From contig JARLGY010000018.1 in the NCBI GenBank assembly GCA_031292525.1, positions 186,001 through 250,000 of the forward strand: 64,000 bases of DNA. Reading direction: 5' to 3'. The translations under genes and the position numbers were made by a program. How positions within the stretch are numbered: the stretch's first letter is position 1; every line of letters begins with the position of its first letter. Shown here in pieces: positions 42,233 through 51,759 of this stretch. The stretch comes from Flavipsychrobacter sp. Lineage in GTDB: Bacteria; Bacteroidota; Bacteroidia; Chitinophagales; Chitinophagaceae. Below the pieces are notes generated by a model. It did not search any database. It was not told the DNA's origin and was given only the letters and a program-made list of their open reading frames with translations.

Positions 42233-43327
42233 TTATACTATTGTCAAAATCATACTCTCCATAGTTAGTCCGGGACCAAATGCGGCTCCAAATATATGTG
42301 CACCTTTTTCGGCATTATGCTCCTTCCATATTTCGTTGAGTACAAAGAGGATGGTTGGCGACGACATATTGCCATAGTTGCGCAATATCTGATAGGAATA
42401 TTTTACATCTTCTTCGGTAAGCTCAAGCCCTGCTGCCAGACACTCTAAAATACGTTTACCACCAGGGTGGATACTCCAGTACTTTATATCATCTTCTTTC
42501 AACCCTGCTTTTTGCAGCGCCCGTTTTTTAAGCGGCACAATATCGGCTTTGAAAATATCAGGAACTTCGCCCGAAAGTGTCATTACAAATCCGGTTGAAG
42601 ATATATTCCAGGTCATATCATTTTTTGAATCCTTTACCACCTCTGCATAAAAGCTATTGAGTTGTATGCCTGGATTGGGATCGCTATCTGCAGATACTAA
42701 AACCGCTGCACAACCATCGGCAAAAAGTATAGGTGAGAGTATAGCCTCTGGAGTGTAGGTTTTCTGAAAATGCAGGGTACATAATTCAACGCATACCATT
42801 AATACTTTTGCTTCAGGGTGCGCCAGCACTATATCGTTTGCTTGTTTAAGTCCATGTACTGCCGCATAGCAACCCATAAAATTGACTGTGCTGCGGTTTA
42901 CAGAGGCTGGTAATTGCAGGGCATGCATCAATGCCAGTTCAAGCCCTGGTGCACTAATGCCTGTGCAACTTACAGTGATAAGATGTGCAATATCGCCCAC
43001 CGCTGCTATACCCTCAAGACATTTAAGTGAGGCTTCGAGCGCCAGCCCGCAGGCATGACGTTCAAACCATGCCATCCGCTGCTCGACACTGGGAAAAGGT
43101 TCCATGCCAATAGTTCTAGGATAGAATTCCCATTCGTCCATCTCCAGTGAATAATCCTTTATTACCGAGTAACGATTCTCTATCCCACTTTTATTATAAA
43201 GAAATTTTAACACCCGTCTTTCATTATCACCAATGTCACTATAAGCCAGGTTCATAAAACGGCATATCCCGTCCTGATTGTGCTTATACGGCGGTACCAC
43301 AGTAGCAATTGATGTTATTTTGGCCAC
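42233..43327 (-). CDS. Type III polyketide synthase (chalcone/stilbene synthase-like)
   Basis: 364 residues, thiolase fold. The catalytic triad is present: Cys153 in VNFMGCYAAVHGLK, His287 in WSIHPGGKRIL and Asn320 in LRNYGNMSSPT. The C-terminal GAAFGPGLTMESM is the standard GFGPG loop variant. These enzymes condense malonyl-CoA units on a CoA starter; related bacterial members give alkylpyrones or resorcinols. The start is a GTG at 43327 (MAKITSIATVVPPY), as no ATG is nearby. First gene of a three-gene operon with a methyltransferase and an FAD oxidoreductase. The product is unknown. Confidence 0.92.
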   Translation of the reverse strand: MAKITSIATVVPPYKHNQDGICRFMNLAYSDIGDNERRVLKFLYNKSGIENRYSVIKDYSLEMDEWEFYPRTIGMEPFPSVEQRMAWFERHACGLALEASLKCLEGIAAVGDIAHLITVSCTGISAPGLELALMHALQLPASVNRSTVNFMGCYAAVHGLKQANDIVLAHPEAKVLMVCVELCTLHFQKTYTPEAILSPILFADGCAAVLVSADSDPNPGIQLNSFYAEVVKDSKNDMTWNISSTGFVMTLSGEVPDIFKADIVPLKKRALQKAGLKEDDIKYWSIHPGGKRILECLAAGLELTEEDVKYSYQILRNYGNMSSPTILFVLNEIWKEHNAEKGAHIFGAAFGPGLTMESMILTIV

Positions 43328-43452
43328 GAATTTTCAATATTATTGTAAAAGGATAAACCCAATATTTAGTTACAGATTCCTATTATGGCCATCTGTTTCC
43401 TTAAATACAGTAAATTTCGTGCCTGCTTTATTTTAAAGTGGTAATAACTATA

Positions 43453-45156
43453 TTATTCTATTTCTTTTGCTTTATTTACAATTTCCTTAATTACTTCATC
43501 CAGGTATTGAGCAGTTTCCTTTATTCCTTCCAACACGGTCTGATTGGTTTCGTCGTGAGGCTGCTGTATGTTGAAGAGTTGCGCTAATCCTAATATTGTT
43601 GAGACCGGACCTCTAACTTTATGCGATTGTATCCATGCTATTTCTCGCATCTTTTGGTTTTGCTGTTCGATTTTGGTCAGATGTTCCCTTGTACTCGTAA
43701 TATCTCTTGAAAAGCACGATACGCCAACTACATTATTGTCTGCATCGCGGATGGGATTCATACTGATCTCTGAAAAGCTCACCCCAAGAAGCCCACTATA
43801 TGCTTCTACTAATTTAAAAGAGGAACCGGCAAACGCACGCGCATAAATTGTTTCCCAATAGCCTACGGTTTGTGTACCAAAAATATCTGCCGTTATTTTT
43901 GTGCCTAGATCCTCCCTTGATTTTCTTTGTGATTTTGTAACAGTCTCCCAGAATGCCTCATTTCCCAACAGTATGTTCATGTCTCTGTCCACAGACCAAA
44001 TGACATCGGACGTGGCATTTATAATAGATAATAAGTTTTGTCGGTCAGTAAATACTTTGTCCTCCAACTCCTTCCGCTTACTAATGTCTTTGAGAAATAC
44101 AGTAAGCCCATTACTATTAGGATAAGCCGTAGTATATACCCATTTGTTTATGTTGGGTGAAAAGTACTCTGACGCTATTACCCTCTTTTCCTGCATTGCC
44201 AGGTGATAATTAGTGTACATCTCCGTATCCTTTCCGCGCGGAAACAGATCCCAAATATTTTTGCCTAACAATTGAGAACGATCTACATTAAAAGTGCGTT
44301 CCGTAGCCGGATTTAGATAGGTGAAATTCCAATCTTTATCAACACTGTATAGGCAATAACTGGTAGATTCAAGTATATCTTCAATCTCCCTGGCTCTTTC
44401 CCTAACATCAGCTTCAGATGTTACCAGGGTTGTGATATCTACAGTTATACCTGTAATGAGGTCTTTACCTTCATTACCTTTCACCCTTATACCTCTTCCT
44501 TTTAAATGTCTCCAACTGCCAGATCCGTGCTGGAAACGAAACGCGTATTCCTGCAGGTTGTTTGTATCTTTCATTTGTTGAAAGGCATGCAAATACCCCC
44601 CACGATCATCTGGATGTATGTTGTCTATAAAAAGAGAATGGTCTCGAACAAGCTCTTCACGATTGTAACCAAAAACGATTTCGCAGGCGTCATTAATATA
44701 TTCCAGCGTAAAATCTTCTGTATTCTTACACCAAATCACTTCGTTGAGCGCGGTAAGCATCAGTTCATAAGCCTCTCCCTTACTATAATTAGTCAATAGT
44801 CGTTTACCTGCAACGTTCTTACGAGTCAATATCTTTTTAATGGCAATGGTGAAGTCTTTATTGGATTGCGACAGAAGAATATAATCGTCTGCACCTGTTT
44901 GTATGGCCTGCATACCCTGTTCATCAGTGTGCACTGCAGACAAGAGTGGATAACCACTTGCTGTGGACAAAGAAATATGTTCTTGCAAGCTATCTGCAAA
45001 AACAATAATTAATGAAAGCTTCGGAGTATCAATATGATTTGTAAAAAGCCCTCCTTCGATGGTATGGACCATACACGACGGATAACTATTTTTTAGGATC
45101 TCGGCAGCACGGTCACATTGTTCCGTACTACTTGGTATAACTAAAAAATGCTCCAT
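43453..45156 (-). CDS. Multi-PAS sensor protein with histidine-containing helix but no ATPase domain
   Basis: 567 residues. The first 120 resemble a degenerate receiver (LIIVFADSLQEH at the Asp position, GADDYILLSQSNKDF). Then come three PAS domains, the first ending YAFRFQHGSGSWRHLKGRGI with a PAC motif, then SVDKDWNFTYLNPATERTFN and SVDRDMNILLGNEAFWETVT. The end is a dimerisation-like helix, REIAWIQSHKVRGPVSTILG, with a candidate phospho-His. The protein stops 40-50 residues later, where a HATPase domain would begin. It may need a partner kinase, act as a phosphotransfer hub, or be a truncated kinase. Confidence 0.8.
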   Translation of the reverse strand: MEHFLVIPSSTEQCDRAAEILKNSYPSCMVHTIEGGLFTNHIDTPKLSLIIVFADSLQEHISLSTASGYPLLSAVHTDEQGMQAIQTGADDYILLSQSNKDFTIAIKKILTRKNVAGKRLLTNYSKGEAYELMLTALNEVIWCKNTEDFTLEYINDACEIVFGYNREELVRDHSLFIDNIHPDDRGGYLHAFQQMKDTNNLQEYAFRFQHGSGSWRHLKGRGIRVKGNEGKDLITGITVDITTLVTSEADVRERAREIEDILESTSYCLYSVDKDWNFTYLNPATERTFNVDRSQLLGKNIWDLFPRGKDTEMYTNYHLAMQEKRVIASEYFSPNINKWVYTTAYPNSNGLTVFLKDISKRKELEDKVFTDRQNLLSIINATSDVIWSVDRDMNILLGNEAFWETVTKSQRKSREDLGTKITADIFGTQTVGYWETIYARAFAGSSFKLVEAYSGLLGVSFSEISMNPIRDADNNVVGVSCFSRDITSTREHLTKIEQQNQKMREIAWIQSHKVRGPVSTILGLAQLFNIQQPHDETNQTVLEGIKETAQYLDEVIKEIVNKAKEIE

Positions 45157-45313
45157 TTTTGTTTATTTAATATTGATATTCTATATATACATTCCTAAAC
45201 CAGGAATTTGCCAAACTATAATAATTTCTCTAATTTATGCTAATTTTTTAAGCTCGATTTATTCCAGCTCATAATTTTTTACAGCAATTATATGCACACT
45301 AAGTTATATGCAA

Positions 45314-46393
45314 TTAAAACCCTGATAACCACCTATCAATAACAGGTACAAATTGGCTGAACTCCGTATCGTTTATTATACGATTAAACGGAAACTCTGT
45401 TACAGCGCCCAAAGCATCATCAATATTGAAGCCTTTTTGTGGCGTGGTAAAAAAAAGGTTTTTACTGTACAAGTAATTACCCAAATATTCCTGTTCAGTC
45501 TGGCCGGGGGTAGGTATTAAGATTGCTTTTTTATTTAGCCTTATAATATCCATAATTGTTGAATAACCGGAACGGCAAATAACCATAGCAGCCTGCTCAG
45601 CCAGCTGTTGCAACATAGCATTATTCACCTGGGCATACCAAGTAATATGTGCAGGAATCTCTTTGCGAGTTTTACCTGCATTTCCCTCTATAAAAATAAC
45701 TTTACCCGTGTGTTTATGTGTTTGCTTCCATAGTAAATCTGCAAGTATTGTTCTTTGTGGTTCAGGGCCAGAGAGTAGTATAAGGAGTGCACTGCCTTCT
45801 GCTGCATTTTCCGGCTTTCTCAGTTGCGATAAAAGCCCTATATAATAAGAATAGGAAGGGATGTGAGCAGGATGGCTTAATTGTCCCGCAAGTCCATTGC
45901 CTGGCACATCAACAATCCACCGTTCACTAAAGCGATTTAGAAACCTATAGTGCAGGTATTGTAGTAAACTATCTGCGAGATTACCCCATCCTGTTTGTAT
46001 GCGGAGTTGGTGGGTCATTATTACCGACGGTATGCCTGCGTAATACATGCCATAACGATTATCTGACACGATTCCATCAAATTGTCTTATACTTAGTAAA
46101 CTATCCAGCCATTGCTTTTCCTTTTTTATTGCCAGCAATATTTTAGGAACCTGTAGCAGCAGATGTGCAGAGAAAGTGCTGCCTCTTTTACTGTATGTAA
46201 TATTATAACCTTCAAGATAAATAGTTTCTACCTGCAGATTTTCCTTAATGAGCGCACATTGGCTATCATTGCCTGCAAACGTAATATGATGACCTATAGA
46301 TTGTAAATACCTGATTAATGGAATAGAGCGTGTAGTATGCCCCATACCCCAATCGAGCGGGGCAAATAACAATTTCTTTGCTTTTTTTACCAT
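45314..46393 (-). CDS. MurG/GT28-like glycosyltransferase
   Basis: 359 residues with a GT-B fold pattern: N-terminal LLFAPLDWGMGHTTRSIPLI and C-terminal RSGYSTIMDIIRLNKKAILI followed by PTPGQTEQEYLG, the nucleotide-sugar-binding region of the GT28/MurG group. No signal peptide. The acceptor is unknown; lipid or cell-surface glycan is likely. It starts on ATG 46393, divergent from the small lipoprotein gene 34 bases away. Confidence 0.85.
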   Translation of the reverse strand: MVKKAKKLLFAPLDWGMGHTTRSIPLIRYLQSIGHHITFAGNDSQCALIKENLQVETIYLEGYNITYSKRGSTFSAHLLLQVPKILLAIKKEKQWLDSLLSIRQFDGIVSDNRYGMYYAGIPSVIMTHQLRIQTGWGNLADSLLQYLHYRFLNRFSERWIVDVPGNGLAGQLSHPAHIPSYSYYIGLLSQLRKPENAAEGSALLILLSGPEPQRTILADLLWKQTHKHTGKVIFIEGNAGKTRKEIPAHITWYAQVNNAMLQQLAEQAAMVICRSGYSTIMDIIRLNKKAILIPTPGQTEQEYLGNYLYSKNLFFTTPQKGFNIDDALGAVTEFPFNRIINDTEFSQFVPVIDRWLSGF

Positions 46394-46427
46394 TAAAATC
46401 TCTTATTTTTACAATACAAGTAAAAAA

Positions 46428-46589
46428 ATGCAGTTGTCGAAGAAAAACAAAATTATACTTTGTACGTTAATAATGTCGGTAGGTGTGTTGATGGCACAAA
46501 GTTGTAAGGTAGTTCCATCGAGTAAGAAGTGTGGTTGTGGCGCTGATATAAACAGAATGTACAACCCAAGAACCAGAAGAAGCTATTAA
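46428..46589 (+). CDS. Small Cys-rich lipoprotein, 53 residues
   Basis: Signal peptide with lipobox LMAQSC, then a mature chain of 28 residues, CKVVPSSKKCGCGADINRMY and NPRTRRSY. The CGCG and RMYNPRTRRSY tail gives a Cys/Arg-rich motif. I have no named family. It is the first of two small genes: the 80-residue gene starts 12 bases after its stop. It is too short for most gene finders but the lipobox and operon position make it credible. Confidence 0.6.
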   Translation: MQLSKKNKIILCTLIMSVGVLMAQSCKVVPSSKKCGCGADINRMYNPRTRRSY

Positions 46590-46601
46590 AACATATATAT
46601 T

Positions 46602-46844
46602 ATGTGGAGCGGGCAAGATAAGGTTTGGTTACATTATGTAAAGGATATTATTGCTGCAGATGTATATTCAGCAGTATTCCTGGCATCTTACCTGCGATAT
46701 ATGGGGCTTAACAAGTCGCATGTTTCTTTTCTGGAGGTTATAGACCTGCAAAAATATAAAGTGATAAAGCAAAAACATAAAGTACGGGCAGCCATAAAAG
46801 AACGGGCTAATATACCGTTTGTATTCGTGGTTTGCAGAAACTGA
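46602..46844 (+). CDS. Hypothetical protein, 80 residues
   Basis: Soluble, helical, no signal peptide. MWSGQDKVWLHYVKDIIAAD then a strand/helix mix ending IPFVFVVCRN. No family is recognised. It lies 12 bases after the Cys-rich lipoprotein gene and before an 18-bp hairpin terminator, so the two form a small operon. The role is unknown. Confidence 0.55.
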   Translation: MWSGQDKVWLHYVKDIIAADVYSAVFLASYLRYMGLNKSHVSFLEVIDLQKYKVIKQKHKVRAAIKERANIPFVFVVCRN

Positions 46845-46860
46845 TAATATAGAACGTTTT

Positions 46861-46900
46861 ATGAAAACGGCTTGCGCAAATATGCGCAAGCCGTTTTCAT
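46861..46900 (+). terminator. 18-bp perfect hairpin after the small operon
   Basis: ATGAAAACGGCTTGCGCA (46861-46878) and TGCGCAAGCCGTTTTCAT (46883-46900) are exact complements with an AATA loop. It ends the 46428-46844 transcript. Confidence 0.8.
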
Positions 46901-46939
46901 AAGTGGGCAACACCGCCGGACACGCAACACCGCAGGCAA

Positions 46940-46973
46940 AAAAAATTGCCGGACTCCCGGCCGGCAATTTTTT
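46940..46973 (-). terminator. Terminator of tatA
   Basis: AAAAAATTGCCGG (46940-46952) pairs with CCGGCAATTTTTT (46961-46973), 13 bp with an 8-base loop. On the minus strand it is followed by a T-run and lies just after the tatA stop. Confidence 0.8.
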
Positions 46974-46996
46974 AACCATTCAATCTTAAAATCGTT

Positions 46997-47221
46997 CTAT
47001 ACTTTTGATGCTTCTTCTTTATCTTTTGCCCCAGCTTCAATTTCTGATTTTATTCCGTTTTTTGCGTCATTGAATTCACGCATCCCTTTGCCAATCCCTT
47101 TTGCCAATTCGGGTATTTTTTTACCGCCAAACAACACAACTACTGCAAGCAGTATCCACACCCATTGATCGCCACCCGGCATGTGCAACAAGAGTTCTGG
47201 CTTTATCATCAATAATGTCAT
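46997..47221 (-). CDS. tatA: Twin-arginine translocase subunit TatA/TatE
   Basis: 74 residues: short N-terminus, one membrane segment WVWILLAVVVLFGGKKIPEL with the FGGKKIPELAKGIGKG hinge, then an amphipathic helix and charged tail. This forms the Tat protein-export pore. No tatC is in the window. Start ATG 47221, single gene with its own terminator. Confidence 0.93.
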   Translation of the reverse strand: MTLLMIKPELLLHMPGGDQWVWILLAVVVLFGGKKIPELAKGIGKGMREFNDAKNGIKSEIEAGAKDKEEASKV

Positions 47222-47358
47222 GACCTCACTTTTAAAATTTGCTAATTAATAATGAATATTGTGCTTACCGCACATGCAAATATATGATATCCAGCGTTTC
47301 CAGCTTCTTTGACTGTTGCTTGAATTGCAAGTTTAAAAAATAAAAACAAATGAAAATG

Positions 47359-49800
47359 TTAAACCGGATCTACATCAAACAGAACCTGCAGACTATTCAA
47401 TCCCCGGGTGCCGGTAATGATCTGTTTTTGTTCTTTAAGAAATGCCTTTACGTTATCTAGAAGTTTGCCATCGCGCGGGCATTTTATCCAAATTTCCATG
47501 ATATACATGTTGCGTACACGGGGTACTATAGCCGGACCAGGACCTTGCACTGTTAAACCATCGAGAGTGGTTAATGCTTTAGCCATGAGCTCAGCACCGA
47601 TAGTAGCCTTCTGTTCATCGGCGTGTTTAAACGTTATTTTTATAAGCCTGCTGAAAGGAGGGTAACCAAAGTATTGCCGGTACTGTATCTCATTGCTGTA
47701 GAAGGTGTGTACGTCGTGTGCTTGTACCCATTCGAGTACGGGGTGTTTTAAGTTGTAAGCCTGTATGAGTACGCGGCCCGCGCCATCGGTGCGGCCCGCA
47801 CGACCGCTTACCTGTTCCATCAACTGGAAGGCGCGTTCGTTTACCCTGAAATCGGGGAAGGATAAGAGGTTGTCTGCATTTAGAATACCTACCAATGATA
47901 CACCTGCAAAGTCGAGCCCCTTTACTACCATTTGTGTACCTACTAGGATATCTATTTTGCGGGCATCGAGTTTTGTAAGCAGGTCGGTCATGCTTTTTTT
48001 ACCGCGCATACTGTCTACATCCATACGGGCAACACGGGCCTCGGGGAAGATCTGTTTTACTTCTTCTTCAATTTTTTCGGTACCGAAACTTTTGCTGGTG
48101 AGGCGGTTGCTGCCACACGACGGGCAGGTATGGATTACCGATGCCTTCATGCCGCAATAGTGGCAATGCATTTTATCGGTACTCTTGTGGTAGGTGAGCG
48201 ATACTGCACAGTTTTTGCATTGCGGTACCCAACCACATACGGTGCATATCTGGAAAGGAGCATAGCCCCTGCGGTTCTGAAACAAAATGACCTGCCTGCG
48301 ATTTTGCAGCGCCTCTATTATAGCCTGCTGCAAGGGTGGGGTTATCATTTGTCCGCCATAGGGGACACCGGCTGCAGGCTGTGCGTTCACCAGTTCTATA
48401 ACCGGCATTTTTACACCCAGGTAGCGTTCTTTAAGCGGCACATACGCATACTTATTGTGTTGCACATTGTACAGGCTTTCTACAGATGGTGTAGCCGAAC
48501 CTAGTATCACTTTAGCACCATGCAAGCCTGCAAGATATATAGCGGCATCGCGCGCATGGAAACGTGGGGCCGGGTCTTTCTGTTTGTACGAGCCATCGTG
48601 TTCTTCATCGGCAATGATGAGCCCTATATCACTGTAGGGAAGCCATAGTGCAGAGCGGGGACCGAGGACTAACTTGTAATCGCCCTTGCGTACCTTTTCC
48701 CATATCTCTACCCGTTCGTTATTGCTGAAGTGAGAGTGGTAGACACCCATCTCTTCCCCAAAATGCGCCATCAGCCTGCTTACCAATTGAGTGGTGAGCG
48801 CGATCTCGGGCAACAGGAATACTGCCTGCTTACCAGTGGCCAGGCATTCTTTTATCTTCTGTATGTATAGCAAGGTTTTACCGCTGCCGGTTACACCATG
48901 CAGTAGAGCTACATTCTTTTCCTCTAGCCCCTGCTGCAGCTTGGTGTAGGCTTCTGCTTGTGCGGGAGTGAATAGTATATCTATATTTTGTTGTTTGCCG
49001 GTATAAAGGAGGCGGTCGGCCTGCCTGTCTTCCAATACAAAAATTCCTTTCTCGGCCAACGCTTTTACCTGTGCTGCTGTACTGCCAGTACGCTCCATAA
49101 GGTCTTGCCGACGCACGAAGCCGTTCTTTATAGACAACTCTGTATAAGCCATTAATAATTGCAACTGCTTGGGTGCTCGTTCCAGTTCGTTGAATAGCTT
49201 TATTATTGCTGCTTCTTCCTGGTAGGCAGGTGTAAGCGTTACTATCTTTTCCTTCTTGATGGAATAGGTAGATTCCAGGCTGTCGTTGATGAGCACCGCC
49301 TGTTTTTCTATAAGCTCGTTGAGGACCTGCGCAAAAAAGCGCAAACCTACAATACCCCTGAGATCGCTGAGGGTAATTTCTTTGCGTTGTTCCAGTGCAA
49401 AAACGGCTTCGCTAGCGGCTTCGCTCCATTCATAAAGCACATCAAGCTCGCCACACCACACAAGGCTGGTTTCAGCCATTAACTTCAGGTGAGCGGGTAA
49501 TGCGGCTTGCATCACCTCACCGGGTGCAGCTATGTAGTACTGACCTATCCAGCGCCAGAAGGTGAGCTGGATCTCGTTGACTACCGGGTGCTCGTCCAGT
49601 ACGTTCTTTATAGGCTTTACCGAATACAATTCAGGTGCGCGATCGTGCAGTTTGTCTATAATGCCCGCATATTGCTTGTTCCGGCCCAGCGATACTTCAA
49701 CCCGCATACCTGGCTGCAGGGTACCCTGCAATTGTTCGGGTATGCCATAGGTAAGTACCTGTGGCAGGTTAAGGGGGATTATCACATCGGCAAAACGCAT
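47359..49800 (-). CDS. priA: Primosomal protein N' (helicase PriA)
   Basis: 813 residues. PriA restarts stalled replication forks. The N-terminal DNA-binding part begins FADVIIPLNLPQVLTYGIPE. The helicase has Walker A LLHGVTGSGKTLLYI (about residue 301) and the DEEH box IIADEEHDGSYKQKDP (about 397). Zinc-binding Cys lie in CTVCGWVPQCKNCAV and CHYCGMKASVIHTCPSCGS (about 519-560). Motifs V/VI follow (GTQMVVKGLDFAGVSLVG, QVSGRAGRTDGAG). Length is normal. Start ATG at 49800. Confidence 0.97.
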   Translation of the reverse strand: MRFADVIIPLNLPQVLTYGIPEQLQGTLQPGMRVEVSLGRNKQYAGIIDKLHDRAPELYSVKPIKNVLDEHPVVNEIQLTFWRWIGQYYIAAPGEVMQAALPAHLKLMAETSLVWCGELDVLYEWSEAASEAVFALEQRKEITLSDLRGIVGLRFFAQVLNELIEKQAVLINDSLESTYSIKKEKIVTLTPAYQEEAAIIKLFNELERAPKQLQLLMAYTELSIKNGFVRRQDLMERTGSTAAQVKALAEKGIFVLEDRQADRLLYTGKQQNIDILFTPAQAEAYTKLQQGLEEKNVALLHGVTGSGKTLLYIQKIKECLATGKQAVFLLPEIALTTQLVSRLMAHFGEEMGVYHSHFSNNERVEIWEKVRKGDYKLVLGPRSALWLPYSDIGLIIADEEHDGSYKQKDPAPRFHARDAAIYLAGLHGAKVILGSATPSVESLYNVQHNKYAYVPLKERYLGVKMPVIELVNAQPAAGVPYGGQMITPPLQQAIIEALQNRRQVILFQNRRGYAPFQICTVCGWVPQCKNCAVSLTYHKSTDKMHCHYCGMKASVIHTCPSCGSNRLTSKSFGTEKIEEEVKQIFPEARVARMDVDSMRGKKSMTDLLTKLDARKIDILVGTQMVVKGLDFAGVSLVGILNADNLLSFPDFRVNERAFQLMEQVSGRAGRTDGAGRVLIQAYNLKHPVLEWVQAHDVHTFYSNEIQYRQYFGYPPFSRLIKITFKHADEQKATIGAELMAKALTTLDGLTVQGPGPAIVPRVRNMYIMEIWIKCPRDGKLLDNVKAFLKEQKQIITGTRGLNSLQVLFDVDPV

Positions 49801-49880
49801 TTATATCTTTATACTTATTTTTATGGGTAAGACAATGCAAGATACATTAGGACCTTACCTGTTTCCAAATAACTGATATT

Positions 49881-50420
49881 ATGGCCGATGCGAAAATATT
49901 TATGGAAACAGAACGGTTGCTACTACGAGAGCTGGTTCCTGAAGACGCGGGAGGCATGTTTGAACTGGACAGTGACGCTGAAGTACACCGTTACATAGGC
50001 AAAAACCCAGTGAAAAATATAGAGCGAAGCAGGGAGGTAATAGATATAATAAGGGAACAATACATAACTAACGGTATAGGTAGGTGGGCGGTAATAGAGA
50101 AAGAAACCGGGCTGTTTATTGGCTGGAGCGGCTTAAAACTGACTACTTCGCTAACCAATGGGCATATTAACTATTATGACCTTGGATACAGATTCATAAA
50201 AAAACATTGGGGTAAGGGGTATGCTACAGAGACTGCCGTGGCATCTGTAGACTATGGCTTCAACCACATGGGGCTTACTGAAATATACGGCATGGCTGAC
50301 ATTGGTAATATTGCTTCGCAAAACGTATTACAAAAAGCCGGGCTGCAATATGTGAAAACATTTGAATTTGATGGCGCAATACATAAATGGTATAAGGCTA
50401 TAAGCAGCAACAGGCTGTAA
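49881..50420 (+). CDS. GNAT acetyltransferase, RimJ/RimL type
   Basis: 179 residues. METERLLLRELVPEDAGGMF is the RimJ-like N-terminus, and FIKKHWGKGYATETAVASVD carries the acetyl-CoA loop (Gly-Lys-Gly-Tyr-Ala). NIASQNVLQKAGLQYVKTFE is the C-terminal signature. Probably acetylates a protein N-terminus or small amine; the substrate is unknown. Divergent from priA, 60 bases before the clpX gene. Confidence 0.9.
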   Translation: MADAKIFMETERLLLRELVPEDAGGMFELDSDAEVHRYIGKNPVKNIERSREVIDIIREQYITNGIGRWAVIEKETGLFIGWSGLKLTTSLTNGHINYYDLGYRFIKKHWGKGYATETAVASVDYGFNHMGLTEIYGMADIGNIASQNVLQKAGLQYVKTFEFDGAIHKWYKAISSNRL

Positions 50421-50445
50421 ACCATTTAAATAGCGCAGGTATCCT

Positions 50446-50453
50446 TACCTTTG
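50446..50453 (+). promoter_or_regulatory. -7 element for clpX
   Basis: TACCTTTG, exact TAnnTTTG, 29 bases before the clpX ATG at 50482, with a TTTAAA stretch about 18 bases upstream as a weak -33. Confidence 0.45.
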
Positions 50454-50481
50454 CAGTGAAATTAATATATCAAATACAAGA

Positions 50482-51726
50482 ATGGCAAAACAAACAGGAA
50501 GGAAATGTTCTTTTTGTGACCGTGCTGAGAGTGATGTGAACATCCTTTTTACGGGCATAAAGGGCAATATCTGCGACCAATGTATAGAAAACGCCCACGT
50601 ACTACTACAGGAAGCAAACGGCGATACTAAAATAAAGAAAGAACCTAAACACGGACTTGAGCAGCACAAAATGCACAAACCCCGTGAGGTAAAAGAATTC
50701 CTGGATCAATACGTAATTGGACAGGATGACGCTAAGAAAATAATGTCTGTAGCCATATACAACCACTACAAAAGGCTGATGATGCCAATTGTGGATGAGG
50801 TTGAGATCGAAAAATCAAACATTATAATGGTAGGCGAAACCGGTACGGGTAAAACCTTATTGGCTAAAAGCATTGCCAAGCTGCTGCAGGTTCCATTTGC
50901 AATTGTAGATGCTACCGTGTTTACTGAAGCAGGCTATGTGGGTGAAGATGTGGAAAGCATATTATCTCGCCTGTTACAGAACTGCAACTTTGATGTAAGC
51001 CTGGCAGAAAGGGGCATTGTGTATATAGATGAAATGGATAAGATAGGCCGCAAGAGCGACAACCCATCTATAACCCGTGATGTAAGTGGCGAAGGTGTGC
51101 AGCAGGCATTGCTAAAACTGCTGGAAGGCAGCGAAGTAATGGTACCTCCGCAAGGTGGTCGCAAGCATCCTGAGCAGAAGATGGTGAAGGTAAATACCCA
51201 GAACATCCTGTTTATATGCGGTGGCGCTTTTGAAGGCATTGATAAGATGATTGCCCGCAGGGTACAAACATCTGCTATTGGCTATAACGCTATTAAAAGT
51301 GCAAAGGACCTGGATCGTGGCAATTTGCTGCAATACGTAAACGCACAAGACCTGCGTGCATTCGGTTTGATACCTGAGCTGCTGGGCCGTTTACCTATTG
51401 TTACCTACCTGAACCCGCTGGACCCACCTGCACTGAAACGTATACTTACAGAGCCTAAGAATGCACTGATCAAGCAATATACCCGCTTATTTGAGTACGA
51501 AGGTATAAAACTGAAAGTGGATGATGCAGCACTGGACTACATGGTAGAGAAGGCGATACAGTTTAAACTGGGTGGCCGTGGCCTGCGTGCCATCTGCGAG
51601 ATGATACTTACGGACGCCATGTTCGACCTGCCGTCTGAAGAACATAACGGCGTGTTTCACCTGACTGCCGAGTATGCACACCAGATGCTGGACCATAGTA
51701 AACTAAGCGTACTGAAGGCCGCATAA
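50482..51726 (+). CDS. clpX: ATP-dependent Clp protease ATP-binding subunit ClpX
   Basis: 414 residues. ClpX unfolds tagged substrates for ClpP. The zinc-binding domain has CSFCDRAE and CDQCIE, followed by the AAA+ core with [20 protein letters not shown] (Walker A), YIDEMDKIG (Walker B), the pore loop [12 protein letters not shown] and [14 protein letters not shown]. The C-terminus reads [19 protein letters not shown]. No clpP is nearby. Followed by a 57-residue conserved-looking small gene. Confidence 0.97.
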   Translation: MAKQTGRKCSFCDRAESDVNILFTGIKGNICDQCIENAHVLLQEANGDTKIKKEPKHGLEQHKMHKPREVKEFLDQYVIGQDDAKKIMSVAIYNHYKRLMMPIVDEVEIEKSNIIMVGETGTGKTLLAKSIAKLLQVPFAIVDATVFTEAGYVGEDVESILSRLLQNCNFDVSLAERGIVYIDEMDKIGRKSDNPSITRDVSGEGVQQALLKLLEGSEVMVPPQGGRKHPEQKMVKVNTQNILFICGGAFEGIDKMIARRVQTSAIGYNAIKSAKDLDRGNLLQYVNAQDLRAFGLIPELLGRLPIVTYLNPLDPPALKRILTEPKNALIKQYTRLFEYEGIKLKVDDAALDYMVEKAIQFKLGGRGLRAICEMILTDAMFDLPSEEHNGVFHLTAEYAHQMLDHSKLSVLKAA

Positions 51727-51759
51727 AAAACTGATCTTAAAGCCATACATAAGTAACAC

